Shown here: positions 22,358-33,099 of the stretch, piece after piece
How the letters are laid out: each line of letters starts with the position of its first letter
Position numbering within the stretch: the first letter of the stretch is position 1
DNA from: Eurosta solidaginis
Lineage: Eukaryota > Arthropoda > Insecta > Diptera > Tephritidae
Reading direction: 5' to 3'
Assembly: GCF_040869045.1 (NCBI RefSeq)
Contig: NC_090319.1
Span: forward strand, 13,410,314 to 13,474,313
Length of the DNA stretch: 64,000 bases
Notes under the pieces: generated by a model
Database searches by the model: none
Told to the model about the DNA's origin: nothing
What the model saw: only the letters and a program-made list of their open reading frames with translations
Translations under genes and position numbers: made by a program

Positions 22358-22383
<26 letters not shown>
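22358..22383. repeat. TA dinucleotide microsatellite
   Basis: About 12 uninterrupted TA units. A second run of AT units lies 310 bp downstream. Confidence 0.85.
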
Positions 22384-22689
22384 GACTGCTACATAAATTT
22401 TGTCTTTGTTTTTAATGTTAGATAACATTTTTATGAATTTCACTTCTTCATTACCTTATTTTTCGGATGCTGAGCTTTAAACTCGAGTGCAACTGTATTA
22501 TGGTTATATTCCCTTTTTACACACCTTAGTACATATATATTTGAAGTTTTTAGTGTTTTTGATATAATGGTAAACAGCGGAAACAATGCTAATATAGCAT
22601 TGCTATAAGTCCAATATCGCTGATCAAGTTCTATTGAACGCGCCTAAAAATATTCCGCACAAGTTGGGCTTAAAAACGCATAGAACATA
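22384..22689. other. Spacer between two TA runs
   Basis: AT-rich sequence bracketed by dinucleotide runs. No other feature is visible. Confidence 0.35.
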
Positions 22690-22713
22690 CATATATATAT
22701 ATATATATATATA
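22690..22713. repeat. AT dinucleotide microsatellite
   Basis: About 12 AT units followed by 'gatgtatata'. Confidence 0.85.
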
Positions 22714-22798
22714 GATGTATATACTAGGTGAGTATGCAAATAATAACAGAAAAATGGCAAAGGTTAGAGACAAACTACAAAGCGAGCAGCGATGCTTT

Positions 22799-22875
22799 CA
22801 AACGGCTGAGCGGATAGAGGCATCTGGCTTAACACCAGTATCAATGCAGGTGTATTCGAGTTTAAAGATCAGAAC
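22799..22875 (+). other. tRNA-like (Leu/Ser-type) sequence, possible SINE head
   Basis: The sequence CGGCTGAGCGGATAGAGGC resembles the D-arm and A box of a type II tRNA, and about 45 bp downstream TGTATTCGAGTTTAA resembles a decayed B box (GGTTCGANTCC). There is no acceptor stem that pairs, so it is not a working tRNA. It could be the head of a tRNA-derived SINE or a relic. A similar D-arm-like block occurs at 33781-33800. Confidence 0.3.
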
Positions 22876-24250
22876 CTGAAAAGTTAGCTGACGAAAAAGT
22901 GAAATACAGAAACATAGCTGGACCAAACACAAGGAAGAACTTGCAGGGTGCGTATTTGTTTACTTTCAAAAGATCTATTTCATAAGAGTAAGGAAGCGGA
23001 TGTATGAGACAAAAAATTAATGGAGAGCGAAGAAGAAGAGAGGGAAACGGAGAGGCCAGAGAAAGTGAATAGGAAAGGGAAACAAAAGATGGGAGGAGGA
23101 GAGCGTAATAGGTGTAGAGTGTAGGAAAAGAGTATAAGGAGAAATTCGTGGAAGCACAGTGACGAGTAGAGTTCCTACATCTTATACTAGTGAAGACTTG
23201 TTAATTTGCTGGTATTACATAAGTGAGACACACACACAAACATACTGTATTGTAACTCTTCGGAATGATAGGGAGATGAGTGGCAAGCGGGTTCAAGTAA
23301 GTGCAGAAGCTGGCGGGTAACAATGAAGTCTGTGCACGTTGTCAAAGCTATAGCTAATGCTAGCTAGTGTCCAGGACGACTGATGAGGTTAAGTGACGGT
23401 GTGCATTCGAATGATATCATTCAACCTTTGTCGGGCGGCTTACGGTGAACGGTGAGTGATCGTCCTGTGAATGGTATAACGTTGAGTGCCAAGCCGTGCC
23501 AAACTTACGAATAGATGTAGAACTGCGGAATTTTTGAAAGCTGAGCCGGTAGATACACCGTTGAAACGAATAGATGTGGATCGATGTAAAGTTTATCAGT
23601 AAATGTGGAACCGATCTTATTCGTTGGTTTAGCCCCGTCTATACTGCAGCGGCGACGCACCATTGTGTTACAGAAGAAGAAGGTACAAACCGTGGGTTGC
23701 GTGCACTCTCATTACTCTGACCTACCCAAAAGTCTTTGGTAACCCAATACAACAGCCAAAGTGGTTATCGAAAGTAGTGATATTGTACAGGATAAGAAAC
23801 CCAAAACCCGCGATTTCGACACAAATGTTAAGCGTAAATATCTTTTAGTTCAATATGTCATGGTAAACTATTTGAGAAGTTTACGGTTACCTAGCGAATG
23901 AAGTTTACTTGTAGGGAAATCGCTTATAGTGGTAACTAAAGGGTTGAATGTTTGTGCTACTGCTGAAGCAGTTTTTCTGCTAGGAGTGTGAATAAGTGAG
24001 ACGCTACTCAAAAGAAGCACTACAAGATAGGAAGTCGAAAAAAATGATTGGAGAAGAAGTTAGGAGTGTGAGGGAGGATTAGAGGGAAAGAGAAACATTG
24101 AGTAATAGAACATAAAGGCCTTCAACATCTTAAAGGCATGCCAGTAATCCAAGATTAGGACCGGACACTGCTAAAAAATATAGAAAGATACCGACGGCTC
24201 CTAAGTAAGCTTGGCTAGAGCTCGGAACCTTCTATTGATTCGAGCGTCAT
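22876..24250. other. Spacer, partly purine-rich
   Basis: Purine-rich segments occur near 22985-23150 and 24000-24100. A 61-codon frame (23663-23848) has no motif. No gene is supported. Confidence 0.35.
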
Positions 24251-24424
24251 TTAAATATTTTTGCCATATGTTCTCATATAATGTGAGTATAGCACATTAA
24301 TTCCACTTCCCGCCACTAACGAAGCTAACAGATATAACAGAATGAAAGAGATAGCAATAGTAAGCCACTCAGGTGCCCATTCACTGTTAGGAATGGCTGT
24401 TGTAAAGGCGGTTAAATAATCCAT
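24251..24424 (-). CDS. 57-codon ORF encoding a possible one-pass membrane micropeptide
   Basis: I do not recognise this ORF. From the ATG at 24422-24424, in a good fly context (CAAACCATGG), it runs 57 codons to TAA. The predicted peptide begins MDYLTAFTTAIPNSEWAPEW, then has a hydrophobic stretch at about residues 21-39 (LTIAISFILLYLLASLVAG), and ends with a short basic, Tyr-containing tail (YMRTYGKNI). This resembles a small single-pass membrane protein with an outside N-terminus. Upstream on the same strand a second open frame (24472-24654) also carries a hydrophobic segment but has no ATG, so it might be an exon. No promoter or splice site is clear. It may be chance. Confidence 0.3.
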   Translation of the reverse strand: MDYLTAFTTAIPNSEWAPEWLTIAISFILLYLLASLVAGSGINVLYSHYMRTYGKNI

Positions 24425-24654
24425 GGTTTGAGAGAACAAAAAAAAACGTTCTCGCGGCAGTTGGGCTTTTATCAGAAGGTGATATCCCCGTCTCTCACCG
24501 AAACAGCAAAAACATCGAGGATAGCGGTAATAATGAGTAAAAGTGAGTAACCAATGTAAGACGAAATTTTTGGGATACGTGTAGAGGCTTCTAGTACTGA
24601 TCGATTATGAATGGTGGAGTAAGAGCAAGGCGTTGTAAGTGAATTACATTGCAA

Positions 24655-26534
24655 TACTCGAAGGTATTCATTTATAGGACTATTGTATGAAAAAAAAAAA
24701 TAACAGTACTTGCATGTATTTATTTGACACTTGAGTGGGGCGAACCGATAACAGTAGTTTTCATTGCGAAATCTCTACTAATTCCGCCATCCCTCCAATG
24801 ATTTTGCGTCACAACCGTGACATGATAGTCCCTACTAGTGCGCCAAGGGTTAATGTAGTAAATATAATTATAAATTCTCCTCAAATTTTATATTCTACAT
24901 ATACTCGAAATATAATATCGCCAAACAATTTTTTACAAATTAGTTGTCTTAACAACAATTGAAAACAAATACTAAGAAGGCTTACATAACAAGTTGGCCA
25001 AAAATTTCTTTTCTCTTTATTTGCTTTGTGAATGCCAGCCTTGCAGCAATAAAGTTTAAAAAAAAAATTTGCATAAAGAAATTATAAAGCCGCTTTGTGT
25101 TATTTTAACCGTTATACTCATTTTGGTTTGCTTTAATGTTTTGTAAACACATTTCCCACCTTTTACCTAAATATAATAGAATTATATACAATTGAATGAT
25201 TTTTTTTTTTTTAAATATAAACTCTTCTAAGTGACCCTTCAGATGGCGACGAAAAGGTTAAAAACTCCAATTAGAACGTTAAATGTAACCCGTTTGAAAT
25301 TATGTCTTTGATTTAAATTTTCAAATGAAAAACCCGAAAAAGTGTTAATGAACTCTTTGATGTTTTCTGTGAAATCAAACAAAAAACTTTAGTTACATGA
25401 TAATGTTTGCCTAGAAAATTACAGCAAACGGAATAGCTAACCATAGCACAAAAAAAAAGAGTGGTCGCTGAAAGGGGTGGGTATAGGATAACGGCTAAAT
25501 TCTACGAAAATAGAAAGTTAAATCAACGACCAGATTCAAGCAACACGTGCCACTTAAATTTATAAAGTTAAATGGCAGCTTTTTAATAGAAAAATACACT
25601 CATGTGCATAATTATAAAGGCACTCCGTTTTCGGGATAGTAGAGGATGTAGAAAGGACTAAAAATAAATGGGGATATATGTACTTGGGTTAGGTGGCAGC
25701 ACTGCGAAAAAAAAACTAAATTTAGATGATAACTATACTTAGAAATATTACGTTTGAAATATGACGTAAAATACCTATCGTTTGATACCCAAAATTCCCA
25801 ACAGGTGGCAAACTTTTAAAAAATTCTTAGTAGTCTAAAGAAAGAATCTAGTAACAGAGCGAAAAGTTTACGTTTTACCTACTCTATACTATATAAAATT
25901 CCATTTACATCTTTTCAAGTTAGTAGCAGATATACAACCAATGCAGTTTAGGTGGTTACCCTAAATAATAACCTCATTTGAAATTTTTTTTACAATAGAG
26001 AATAGTAAAATACTTTGTGTTCTGATGGAGTTTGACGGCCATCGTATTCAGGGGGTCTGATAAATTTATTTTAAAGACACAGTTATTCCAACTCAAATTG
26101 GTTTTCCTTGAAGAAGGCGTGAAAGGGGCGAAACGCGTAGACGCATAATTTAACTTTGCCTTCTCACTTCTTTGCCATAAAGCTTATCGAAGCAACAATT
26201 AAATTACAATCTTTGGCCCAAATATAAAATATACAATAAAATATCATATTGGTATCTCTTACAAATTTTATTTAAATTTTCAGCACGTGGCAACCATGTA
26301 AAAGCACTCTCAGTGGCAACGCGTACAGGACCCCTTATGGAAATACATCACAACCTATTTTGAGCAAATTTGGTAAGGGCTTGTAATTTGGATAGTCGTA
26401 GGCTAGGAGCAAAAGAGCGAAAAAGAAGACCAAAAAGGAACAGATGCGAATCAAGCATGCCGCTAGAAAAAAGGGAGAGATAAAAGAAGACGTTGTAGGA
26501 AAAGAAAGAACAGTGGAGGAATAGTGAGAGTAGG
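24655..26534. other. Spacer, no gene recognised
   Basis: AT-rich, with homopolymer runs (for example 25199-25213). There are no frames above 75 codons with any recognisable motif and no internal repeat structure that I could see. Confidence 0.4.
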
Positions 26535-26542
26535 AGCATGAG

Positions 26543-26851
26543 CAGCGGTGGGCACCACTACATTTACACGGTTACCAAATTGAGAATGTGTTAGTCAACA
26601 CGAACGCGTAGCGAGCACGAAACAAAATCATTTATTTATTTAGTTTGATTTCAATGCTTGAACGGTGAACATGTGTCACACGCACTCTTTGGTACTCTGT
26701 TTTAAGCGCGCGTGCAATACTTCCTTACTGTACGACCATCGAAATCAATCTAAAAGAGCTGTCGTTGATTTTGACGAAGTAGCTATTGTGCTCTCGCTTA
26801 TCGTATACATATATGGTAGCTTAACAGGTGCTAAGCTCACGCCCACCCCGG
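26543..26851 (-). mobile_element. hAT-type MITE, intact 309-bp copy
   Basis: Starts CAGCGGTGGGCACC and ends GCCCACCCCGG, with a perfect 8-bp duplication AGCATGAG at 26535-26542 and 26852-26859. It matches, in reverse orientation, the split copy at 5701-6264 (for example 'accaaattgagaatgtgtta' near 26572 and 'gtgctcgctacgcg' near 6197 are parts of the same element). It is non-autonomous. The 65-codon frame inside is not a gene. This copy serves as the reference that exposes the secondary insertion in the other one. Confidence 0.85.
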
Positions 26852-26859
26852 AGCATGAG

Positions 26860-27478
26860 TAAAGTTACAAAGTAAAAATACATTGATCTTTGTCAGTTAA
26901 TAATAAATTTTTGCCGCAATATACTCCAAAAGGCAGATAAAGAAATTAAGGCGAAGAAAAAAATAAAAAGGATTATGAGAGAATGCAGAAGGAGCGACAG
27001 GAAAAGACAAAAAGATAGGGAAAAATTATGAAAGAGGAACAGGAAGTCATATGCGTCATATAAGAAGGTGACGAGAGAACGGGCAGCTCAATTGAAATTG
27101 TGGCTGTGTTGGTAGGGGTAAAATCATCGCCGTGGTAGTGGTTTAGGCGTTGATTAACGTGCAACACAGCAAGACTTATACACGCATGTTTGTTAACACT
27201 TAAAAAATAATTCGGAAAAATGCTATACAATACGAGTGCAGCAAAAAATTCTTCAAAGAAAATTAAAGTAAGTAAAAATAATAGAAAAGCAAACGTTTTT
27301 AAAACAACAGCTAACGGAAAAATAGCAGTGATCATTTTATTTTTTATCAAATTTCATCAATTTTATTCTTTTTTTATTTTCCATAATTTAAGAAATAACT
27401 TACATGTAGTTTGTAAGTGAAACTATGTAAACCAATCCCAAAAACGATGTCAAAAAAATATTCGAAAAAATTGTTGAA
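26860..27478. other. Spacer
   Basis: AT-rich, with overlapping short frames on both strands (the longest is 125 codons, minus, 26973-27350, hydrophobic and without a motif). I do not support a gene. It leads into the left arm of the foldback around the Transib element. Confidence 0.35.
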
Positions 27479-27679
27479 CATTTTCGAACTTTTATTTAAA
27501 GTTTTCGGATTTGTTTTTGTTTTTATTGGAGTATACAGTTTTGTAACACAATCAATATTAGTCGTGGGTCTCTCAAATTTCGCATTAATTTTCACAACTT
27601 TTTTCCAAAGGGTGATTTATAAATTCTTCTCTACGAAGGCCGGATAGCTAGACTTTTTAAAAGAAGAAGATTTGAGACA
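27479..27679. repeat. Left arm of a foldback repeat split by the Transib element
   Basis: Blocks such as 'attttcgaacttttatt', 'tatacagttttgtaacacaa', 'tttcgcattaattttc' and 'acttttttccaaagg' recur in inverted order and orientation at about 31522-31665, on the other side of the Transib. A direct copy of the same arm lies at the window end (about 63785-63990). The arm therefore belongs to an older repeat into which the Transib inserted. Confidence 0.6.
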
Positions 27680-27684
27680 GCCCA

Positions 27685-27719
27685 CAGTGCCACGAAGGTG
27701 GAAAAAATACAAAAATCGA
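27685..27719 (+). promoter_or_regulatory. Transib left terminal signal (heptamer-spacer-nonamer-like)
   Basis: CACAGTG (27685-27691), a 19-bp spacer, then ACAAAAATC (27711-27719). The heptamer equals the consensus heptamer of V(D)J recombination signals. Relative to the right end the spacer is 4 bp short, which reads as a deletion. Role as transposase binding and cleavage site is inferred from the family. Confidence 0.6.
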
Positions 27720-28345
27720 CTGTCTTGAAACTTAGATGTTTTGATGTCAAGTTACAGCTAAAACTCCAACTAAGAGAAGTTCATAAGTTGTTTTGTGATA
27801 AAAACAACTTTCTGTCTCACACACCCCCTCAAAATACACCTATTTTCTACATACTATTTCATTTTGGGGTTTCGCACATAAAAGTGGTCGCAGTTAAAAA
27901 ATTTTTTAAAATACATTTTTATTCCTAGCAAAATCAACTTTTGCACTTTGATGAAGATATATGCGACAAACCAAAAAATGTATGGCTCATAAAAAAAAAA
28001 CATTTATACAAATATTTTTTTTTATTAATAAGTAAATATGTGATTAAACATACCAAAATCCGAAAATTGCTAAACTTTGGAGACAAAGAAAACCCAGGTC
28101 GGTGAAAGTCGGTGAATTTTTTTTTGTTTATGGTAGTTTGGACCTTCTGCTAACAGAAACAATCGACATCTCTTCCGCCTCGCGAAAATCTTCAATTTTG
28201 AAAAAGTGACTAAATGCCTTTTTTTGGTATTGCTTTAGCATTAGATGAAAGACGAACAAAAAGAAAATATAAATATGTGATATATTCATTTTCATCTGCA
28301 TATTTAGCTTAAGCACAAACAAAAAGAGCTTTGCGAAAATGCACA

Positions 28346-28686
28346 TTAGGGTGGTCCTATTGTTTTATTATTATTTTTTTTTTAATTGATCTCTTTTATA
28401 ATTTTGTTAACCTAACTAATCACTTTATTTGTGAAAAATTTCATAGTTTTACTATTAGTGGAAGATGGTGCTCAACACGAGTTTAAAATCTCTTGTATAA
28501 CTTGTATATGACATATTTTTTCTCCCCATTTAACAAAAAAAAATCAGGATTAAAAAAATATAAAACAGCAATGAGCACGCTTTATATCTTAACCTATTTT
28601 TCTTAAATTTAAAATTGAAAGTAAATTATGAGTAACAATATACTGAAAAGGCCAAAATTTTTTTAATATAAACTTGAACCACCTTA
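28346..28686. mobile_element. 341-bp MITE with 8-bp duplication inside the Transib
   Basis: Ends TAGGGTGGTCC (left) and GAACCACCTTA (right) are imperfect inverted repeats, flanked by ATGCACAT at 28338-28345 and 28687-28694. An 8-bp duplication points to the hAT (or P) group. It lies between the Transib left end and its transposase gene, so it inserted after the Transib. No coding frame is present. Confidence 0.7.
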
Positions 28687-28806
28687 ATGCACATATGTAC
28701 GTGTTAAAACAAGTGACCGCAGCAGATAAATCAACACTTGTTTATCTCACTTCAAAATAAAGTGTCGAAAGCCAAAACATAAAACTTTTATAATAAATAA
28801 ATAAAA

Positions 28807-30827
28807 ATGTCAATTAAAATCAGAAATAGTGATTTGGTAGATTTATCGTTAGAAACACCCCTTAAAGAAAGAATATCAGTCATTTTTTCTTTTGTTTGTG
28901 AAAAGTTAACTAATGTTGAATTTTATAGAAATAATGTGAGGAAAATTGTTTATAGATTCAATTATGACATGAACAACAAGTGGAAAGAAGCTGCCTATAA
29001 AAATAGCGATTTATTAAATGGAACTCTTCTTGGCTTCAATGAGCAGTCTTTGAAACTGAAGATCCCGATAATGTATTTAATGTATGCCTTGTAGTGTGAA
29101 AGTTTGTAATTGAATATAAATTTCAGATACCAAGCACCATTACGGGAAAAAGGGGCAGACCGCAAGTAGAGTTTTCAGTAGCTTCAGAAATGTCAAAATC
29201 GCGAAAGATAAGTAAAACATTTGAAGAACATAGAAAGGAAGAAATTACTTATGCTGCGCGGAAAGTAGCGAAAAGTGAAAAAGAGCCTGATAGCACTATA
29301 AATAAGTGTATTGAGCCCTTTGAAGCGCTGGCCTTATGTTTAGATTTAGATTTATCAGAAAAAAAAATATAATAAACTACGCAAAGTTGTTAATAATATG
29401 CATACGGATTGTTTCCCAAGCACGTATGAGTTAAACAAATTCAAACAAAATTTAGTACAACATATAGAAGCGACGGAAACTTCAGCAGAAGTGAATTTAA
29501 ATGCTCTTCTGCAAATTACATCAAAACACATCTTAGAAGTTTGTTCAGACAAACACCCAGGGGGCAAACTTTCACTTATATGTAAATGGGGAATGGATGG
29601 CAGTTCTGGGCACAGTCGATATAAGCAAACATTCTCGGTGGAAGACCTCTCAGATGAATTTATTTTCGTAATTGCTTTGTTACCAATAAAGTTCGTATAA
29701 AATCAATTAGTTTCCAATGTATATATTGTATATTTTTTAATTTTTTTTTTTTTCACAATTTAAGGCTCATCGATTCCTTATCAGGTAATGAAATATGGGT
29801 CAACCGAACTCCTTCTTCTACTCTCTTCTGTAGACCAGTGAAATTTATTTATACGAAAGAAGGAAAAGAGGTAACTCATTCTGATTATAATAAAATGGTT
29901 CAGATGATTGACGATTTGGAATGCGATATTTTCAAAAATAAGAGGGGAATAGCTGAAATTTCCTACGTCATGCACTGCACTATGATTAACGGTGCAGTAG
30001 CTAATGTTTTAACAAGCACCAATTCTTCGAGCAGATGTTTTATATGTCATGCGACTCCAACGGAAATGAACAATATTGAACAAAACAAAATACCAAATCC
30101 AGATCATTATAAATTTGGGATATCAACCCTCCATTGCTGGATTCGATTCTTTGAATGTTTACTGCACATAGCCTACCGTCTGCTTTTTAAGAAATGGCAA
30201 GTCAGAATAGAAAATAAGGCTAAATTTATTGAAACTAAAACCCGTATAAAAAAAGAATTCAAAGATAAAACAGGTTTGATAATTGACCAAGTCAAGCACG
30301 GGTTTGGCACAACTAATGATGGAAATACAGCTCGACGTTTTTGGAAAATATTGACGTTGCCGCAGAAATTACTCGTCTGGATAAGTCTCTAATCCATAAT
30401 TTTTTTCTGGTGCTTAGAGTCCTCTCCAGTGGAAAAGAAATAAAAACCCAAGAGTTTAGTGGTTTGTTGACCGAAACAAGAGAGTTATACCTAAAAAATT
30501 ATGGTTGGTATAACATGCCAAGTTCTGTGCATAAAGTTTTAGTACATGGATGTGATGTAATTAAATACTTTGATTTACCAATAGGTAGTGATTTTTAAGC
30601 TATGTTATGATTTATTTGTCTAAATCTGTACTGGAAGAGTACAAAGCAATACGGATTTAATGACCCGTTTGATATTATCATCAGATCCATTAGTTGCATT
30701 TAAAAGAAATATAAAACAGAGAAACAAGTATTCGAAGGGTTCTGATCTCACCTTTAAAAAATATATTGTTGGAAGTGGTGAAGCAGACAACGACATGGAA
30801 TCTTCTGAAGACTCTGAAACTGATTGA
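28807..30827 (+). pseudogene. RAG1/Transib-type transposase, broken
   Basis: Pieces in order: N-terminal region from ATG 28807; a second exon after an apparent TTTCAG acceptor at 29126 (basic, 'GKRGRPQ'); a frame shifted at the A-run near 29360; 'WGMDGSSGHSRYKQ' with the probable first catalytic Asp (codon 29596-29598); an intron of about 74 nt (about 29691-29764); 'LFCRPVKFIY', then 'CFICHATPTEMN' (the CxxC zinc pair of the family), 'STLHCWIRFFE' and 'DGNTARRFW'; a frameshift near 30340; 'MPSSVHKVLVHG' and 'LPIG', then a stop. The second catalytic Asp position appears to be Asn ('TMINGAV'). The segment holding the catalytic Glu after LPIG is missing, and an acidic C-terminus (30659-30827) follows. 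It cannot be active. Confidence 0.75.
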
Positions 30828-31477
30828 TTATAAAAAAAAATTTCTGTTCTATTTTTACATAGTCAACAGCGATTATGCTTTATTTTAAATCCATATCAAA
30901 ATCAAAAAATTTTTGTTTTTTTTACAGAACGGGTAAAATGTAAAAAAAAATCGACTTAATTTTTAAAATTACCGTAATGTATTAAATTACCCTAATGTAA
31001 AGGTGCGACAAATAACTAAAAATTATATTTTTCTGAATATTTACAAACAATTATATGCCACATTTCACTTTTATATAATAACGTGCAAAATCCCGTTTTT
31101 TTTTCAATCAGTTCTGGCGAGTACTTCGCTTTATATTTATAAACATATGTCTACGATGATTATGGCTTATTCGACCTTTTTATCAAATTGTAAAAAAAAT
31201 TGTTTTAAATTAATTGGTAACCGGGATTGAATAACAGATTTTTTGTCTGAAATTGGCGTGATATAGGCCTTTGAGGTGTGAAGTTTCGGCCCATTCTGAC
31301 GACTCATTCTACTCATATCAACACATGTCCGCAATAACTATTTTCATACAAAAATGCGAGAAAAACTCGGTTTTCTCGAAATGAGCAACTGGTACAGAAA
31401 AACCGATTTCATTTTTGAAATTAGCGTGATATAATACTTTAAGGTGTGAATTTTCAGCCAATTCGGACCACTCCTTC

Positions 31478-31516
31478 TATTTTTGTCCATCTTTGGTATG
31501 GAGTTGCGGCACTGTA
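31478..31516 (-). promoter_or_regulatory. Transib right terminal signal with 23-bp spacer
   Basis: On the minus strand: TACAGTG (31516-31510), 23 bp, then ACAAAAATA (31486-31478). The first base of the heptamer is T instead of C, which in related systems would weaken cleavage. The 23-bp spacing matches what is described for Transib ends. Confidence 0.6.
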
Positions 31517-31521
31517 CAGCC

Positions 31522-31665
31522 TTCGGAAAAAAAGCTGTCAAAAAACTATGCGAATTCGGTTAGGCCTTACACAGACCTTACACTTTGTTTGACTAAAATA
31601 AATTTGGATATAAAACTGTATATCCAAAAAAGTTCAGAAAACTTAAAAAAAAATTCGAAAATTTC
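31522..31665. repeat. Right arm of the foldback repeat split by the Transib element
   Basis: Inverted counterpart of 27479-27679: 'cttcggaaaaaaagctg', 'ctatgcgaattcggtta', 'tggatataaaactgtatatcc', 'aaaaattcgaaaattt'. The Transib duplication CAGCC sits immediately beside it, so the insertion was at the inner edge of this arm. Confidence 0.55.
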
Positions 31666-33099
31666 CAATTATCTAAGCTTTGGTGATTCGAAGGGCGAAT
31701 AGTTTTTCTTTTTTTAATTATATTATTTGTTATTTCAGTGGTCTGTATGATATTTTATATGTTTATTTTATTTATTTGTTCTTGTTGAACAACAGTGGAT
31801 GCTAAGCAGCTGTTAAACCTTTTTATGTATTTAATTGGGGGACGAGCAATAAGGGCTCTGAGGGAAAAGCTTCCTCATTTCGCTGTGAAAACCTCGCTGC
31901 TACACATTGTATGTATTTATTTCGGGCGATCAATTCGGCTCTAAGATTATGGCTGCATTGTGAGGCATCTTAGTTTGCTATGAAAAACGCCCGAATTGGG
32001 ATAAAAACTTTAAACTATATCTATAGAATATTTCACTAACAAGTTGACAATTACAAGCGCACTCAATGGTTAATGAAACAAACGAAAGGCAAATATTCAT
32101 AGTTTAAGCCACTCAAACACTAAAAATTTTCTTGAATTTTCGGAATTTTCCGAAAAAAAGGAGAATATAATTTACGAAATTTATTTAAAAAAAAATGACC
32201 ATTTCTATTCTTCTGTTCGCTACTGTACATATGTACATAGAACATTGAGTGAAGGTGGTGCAGTGTCAGCAATTCACTTAAGTAACGACAAACGTTATGA
32301 CAACAGTTACTGTTGACCTTTCACTTTGACATAATTAAATCCGTAAAGCGAAAGAGCAAAAAAAGCTAAACGAAATAATTAAATAACTTATCATGTATGT
32401 AAGTATATAATACAGAAGTATGTATGTATGTTGTTTGTAAATGTCATACAAAAAATTCTCTTTATGATTGCAAATTTTGATAAAGACCTGAAAAATCTGT
32501 TTAGGACGCCCATATGGTATGTGCGAAATATTTTAGGAAGGTGGCAAAAAGGAGTGGGTCGCTATTGGAAGACGCACGGCTTCAATTTCCATCGCCTGGG
32601 TTTGCGCTTTTTGATTAGAACTAAATTCGGATATGTGGTTTATGGTAGAATTACCTTGCACAGAACAAAATTATTTGATCCAGTTGAGAATTTCTCTGCG
32701 GGCTACTTTCTAATATGACAAAGTAAAAATATTATAGTTCACTATGTAAGTAAGAAAACGGCAAACTACGCCGCCTTATATGTCTTATCGTCACCGAACC
32801 ATGCAACATCAACAGCCGTCATCATACAACACACCAACAGCAAACGATTTTGCGCCTCGTCAAAGTCACTCAAGCACCAGTCAACGCAAAAATTATAGCG
32901 CGGCACAGACCTATTCTCCTTACTGACTAACAGTGGCCTATTTGGCAGTGCCAGTTGCACAAAACTACTCGTAAAGTAAATTGTGATAGATTTTTTTTTT
33001 CGAAGTTCGGAATAAATATAAAAATTAATAGAATAAAAAAAAAGTCCCTCTGAATAATCAATTTTTTTTCTTAACTAACAGAAAATTCTCATTGATCAT
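31666..33099. other. Spacer with unassigned ORF
   Basis: Mostly AT-rich. A 96-codon ATG-initiated frame at 32428-32718 encodes a basic, Trp- and Phe-containing peptide ('WQKGVGRYWKTHGFNFHRLG') that I cannot match to a family. It has no obvious promoter and could be chance. Nothing else is supported. Confidence 0.35.

Larger units (their letters stand above)
27685..31516 (+). mobile_element. Transib-superfamily transposon (RAG1-like), 3.8 kb
   Basis: Left end CACAGTGCCACG, right end (read inward on the minus strand) TACAGTGCCGCA. It is flanked by a perfect 5-bp GC-rich duplication CAGCC (27680-27684 and 31517-31521), the length and type expected of Transib. At the right end the heptamer is followed by exactly 23 bp and then ACAAAAATA. 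At the left end a similar ACAAAAATC follows after 19 bp. This heptamer-spacer-nonamer layout is the one described for Transib termini and resembles the V(D)J recombination signal. Between the ends lie a broken transposase gene (28807-30827) and a MITE (28346-28686). A 75-bp block is directly repeated near the right end (31238-31310 and 31403-31478). Confidence 0.8.

Noticed and set aside
24472..24654. 60-codon protein-coding gene
   Set aside because: It contains no ATG; it opens at TTG. It is mentioned only as a possible exon next to the 57-codon ORF.
26973..27350. 125-codon hydrophobic minus-strand frame
   Set aside because: AT-rich, Phe/Leu-dominated composition, no motif, and overlapping frames on the other strand.
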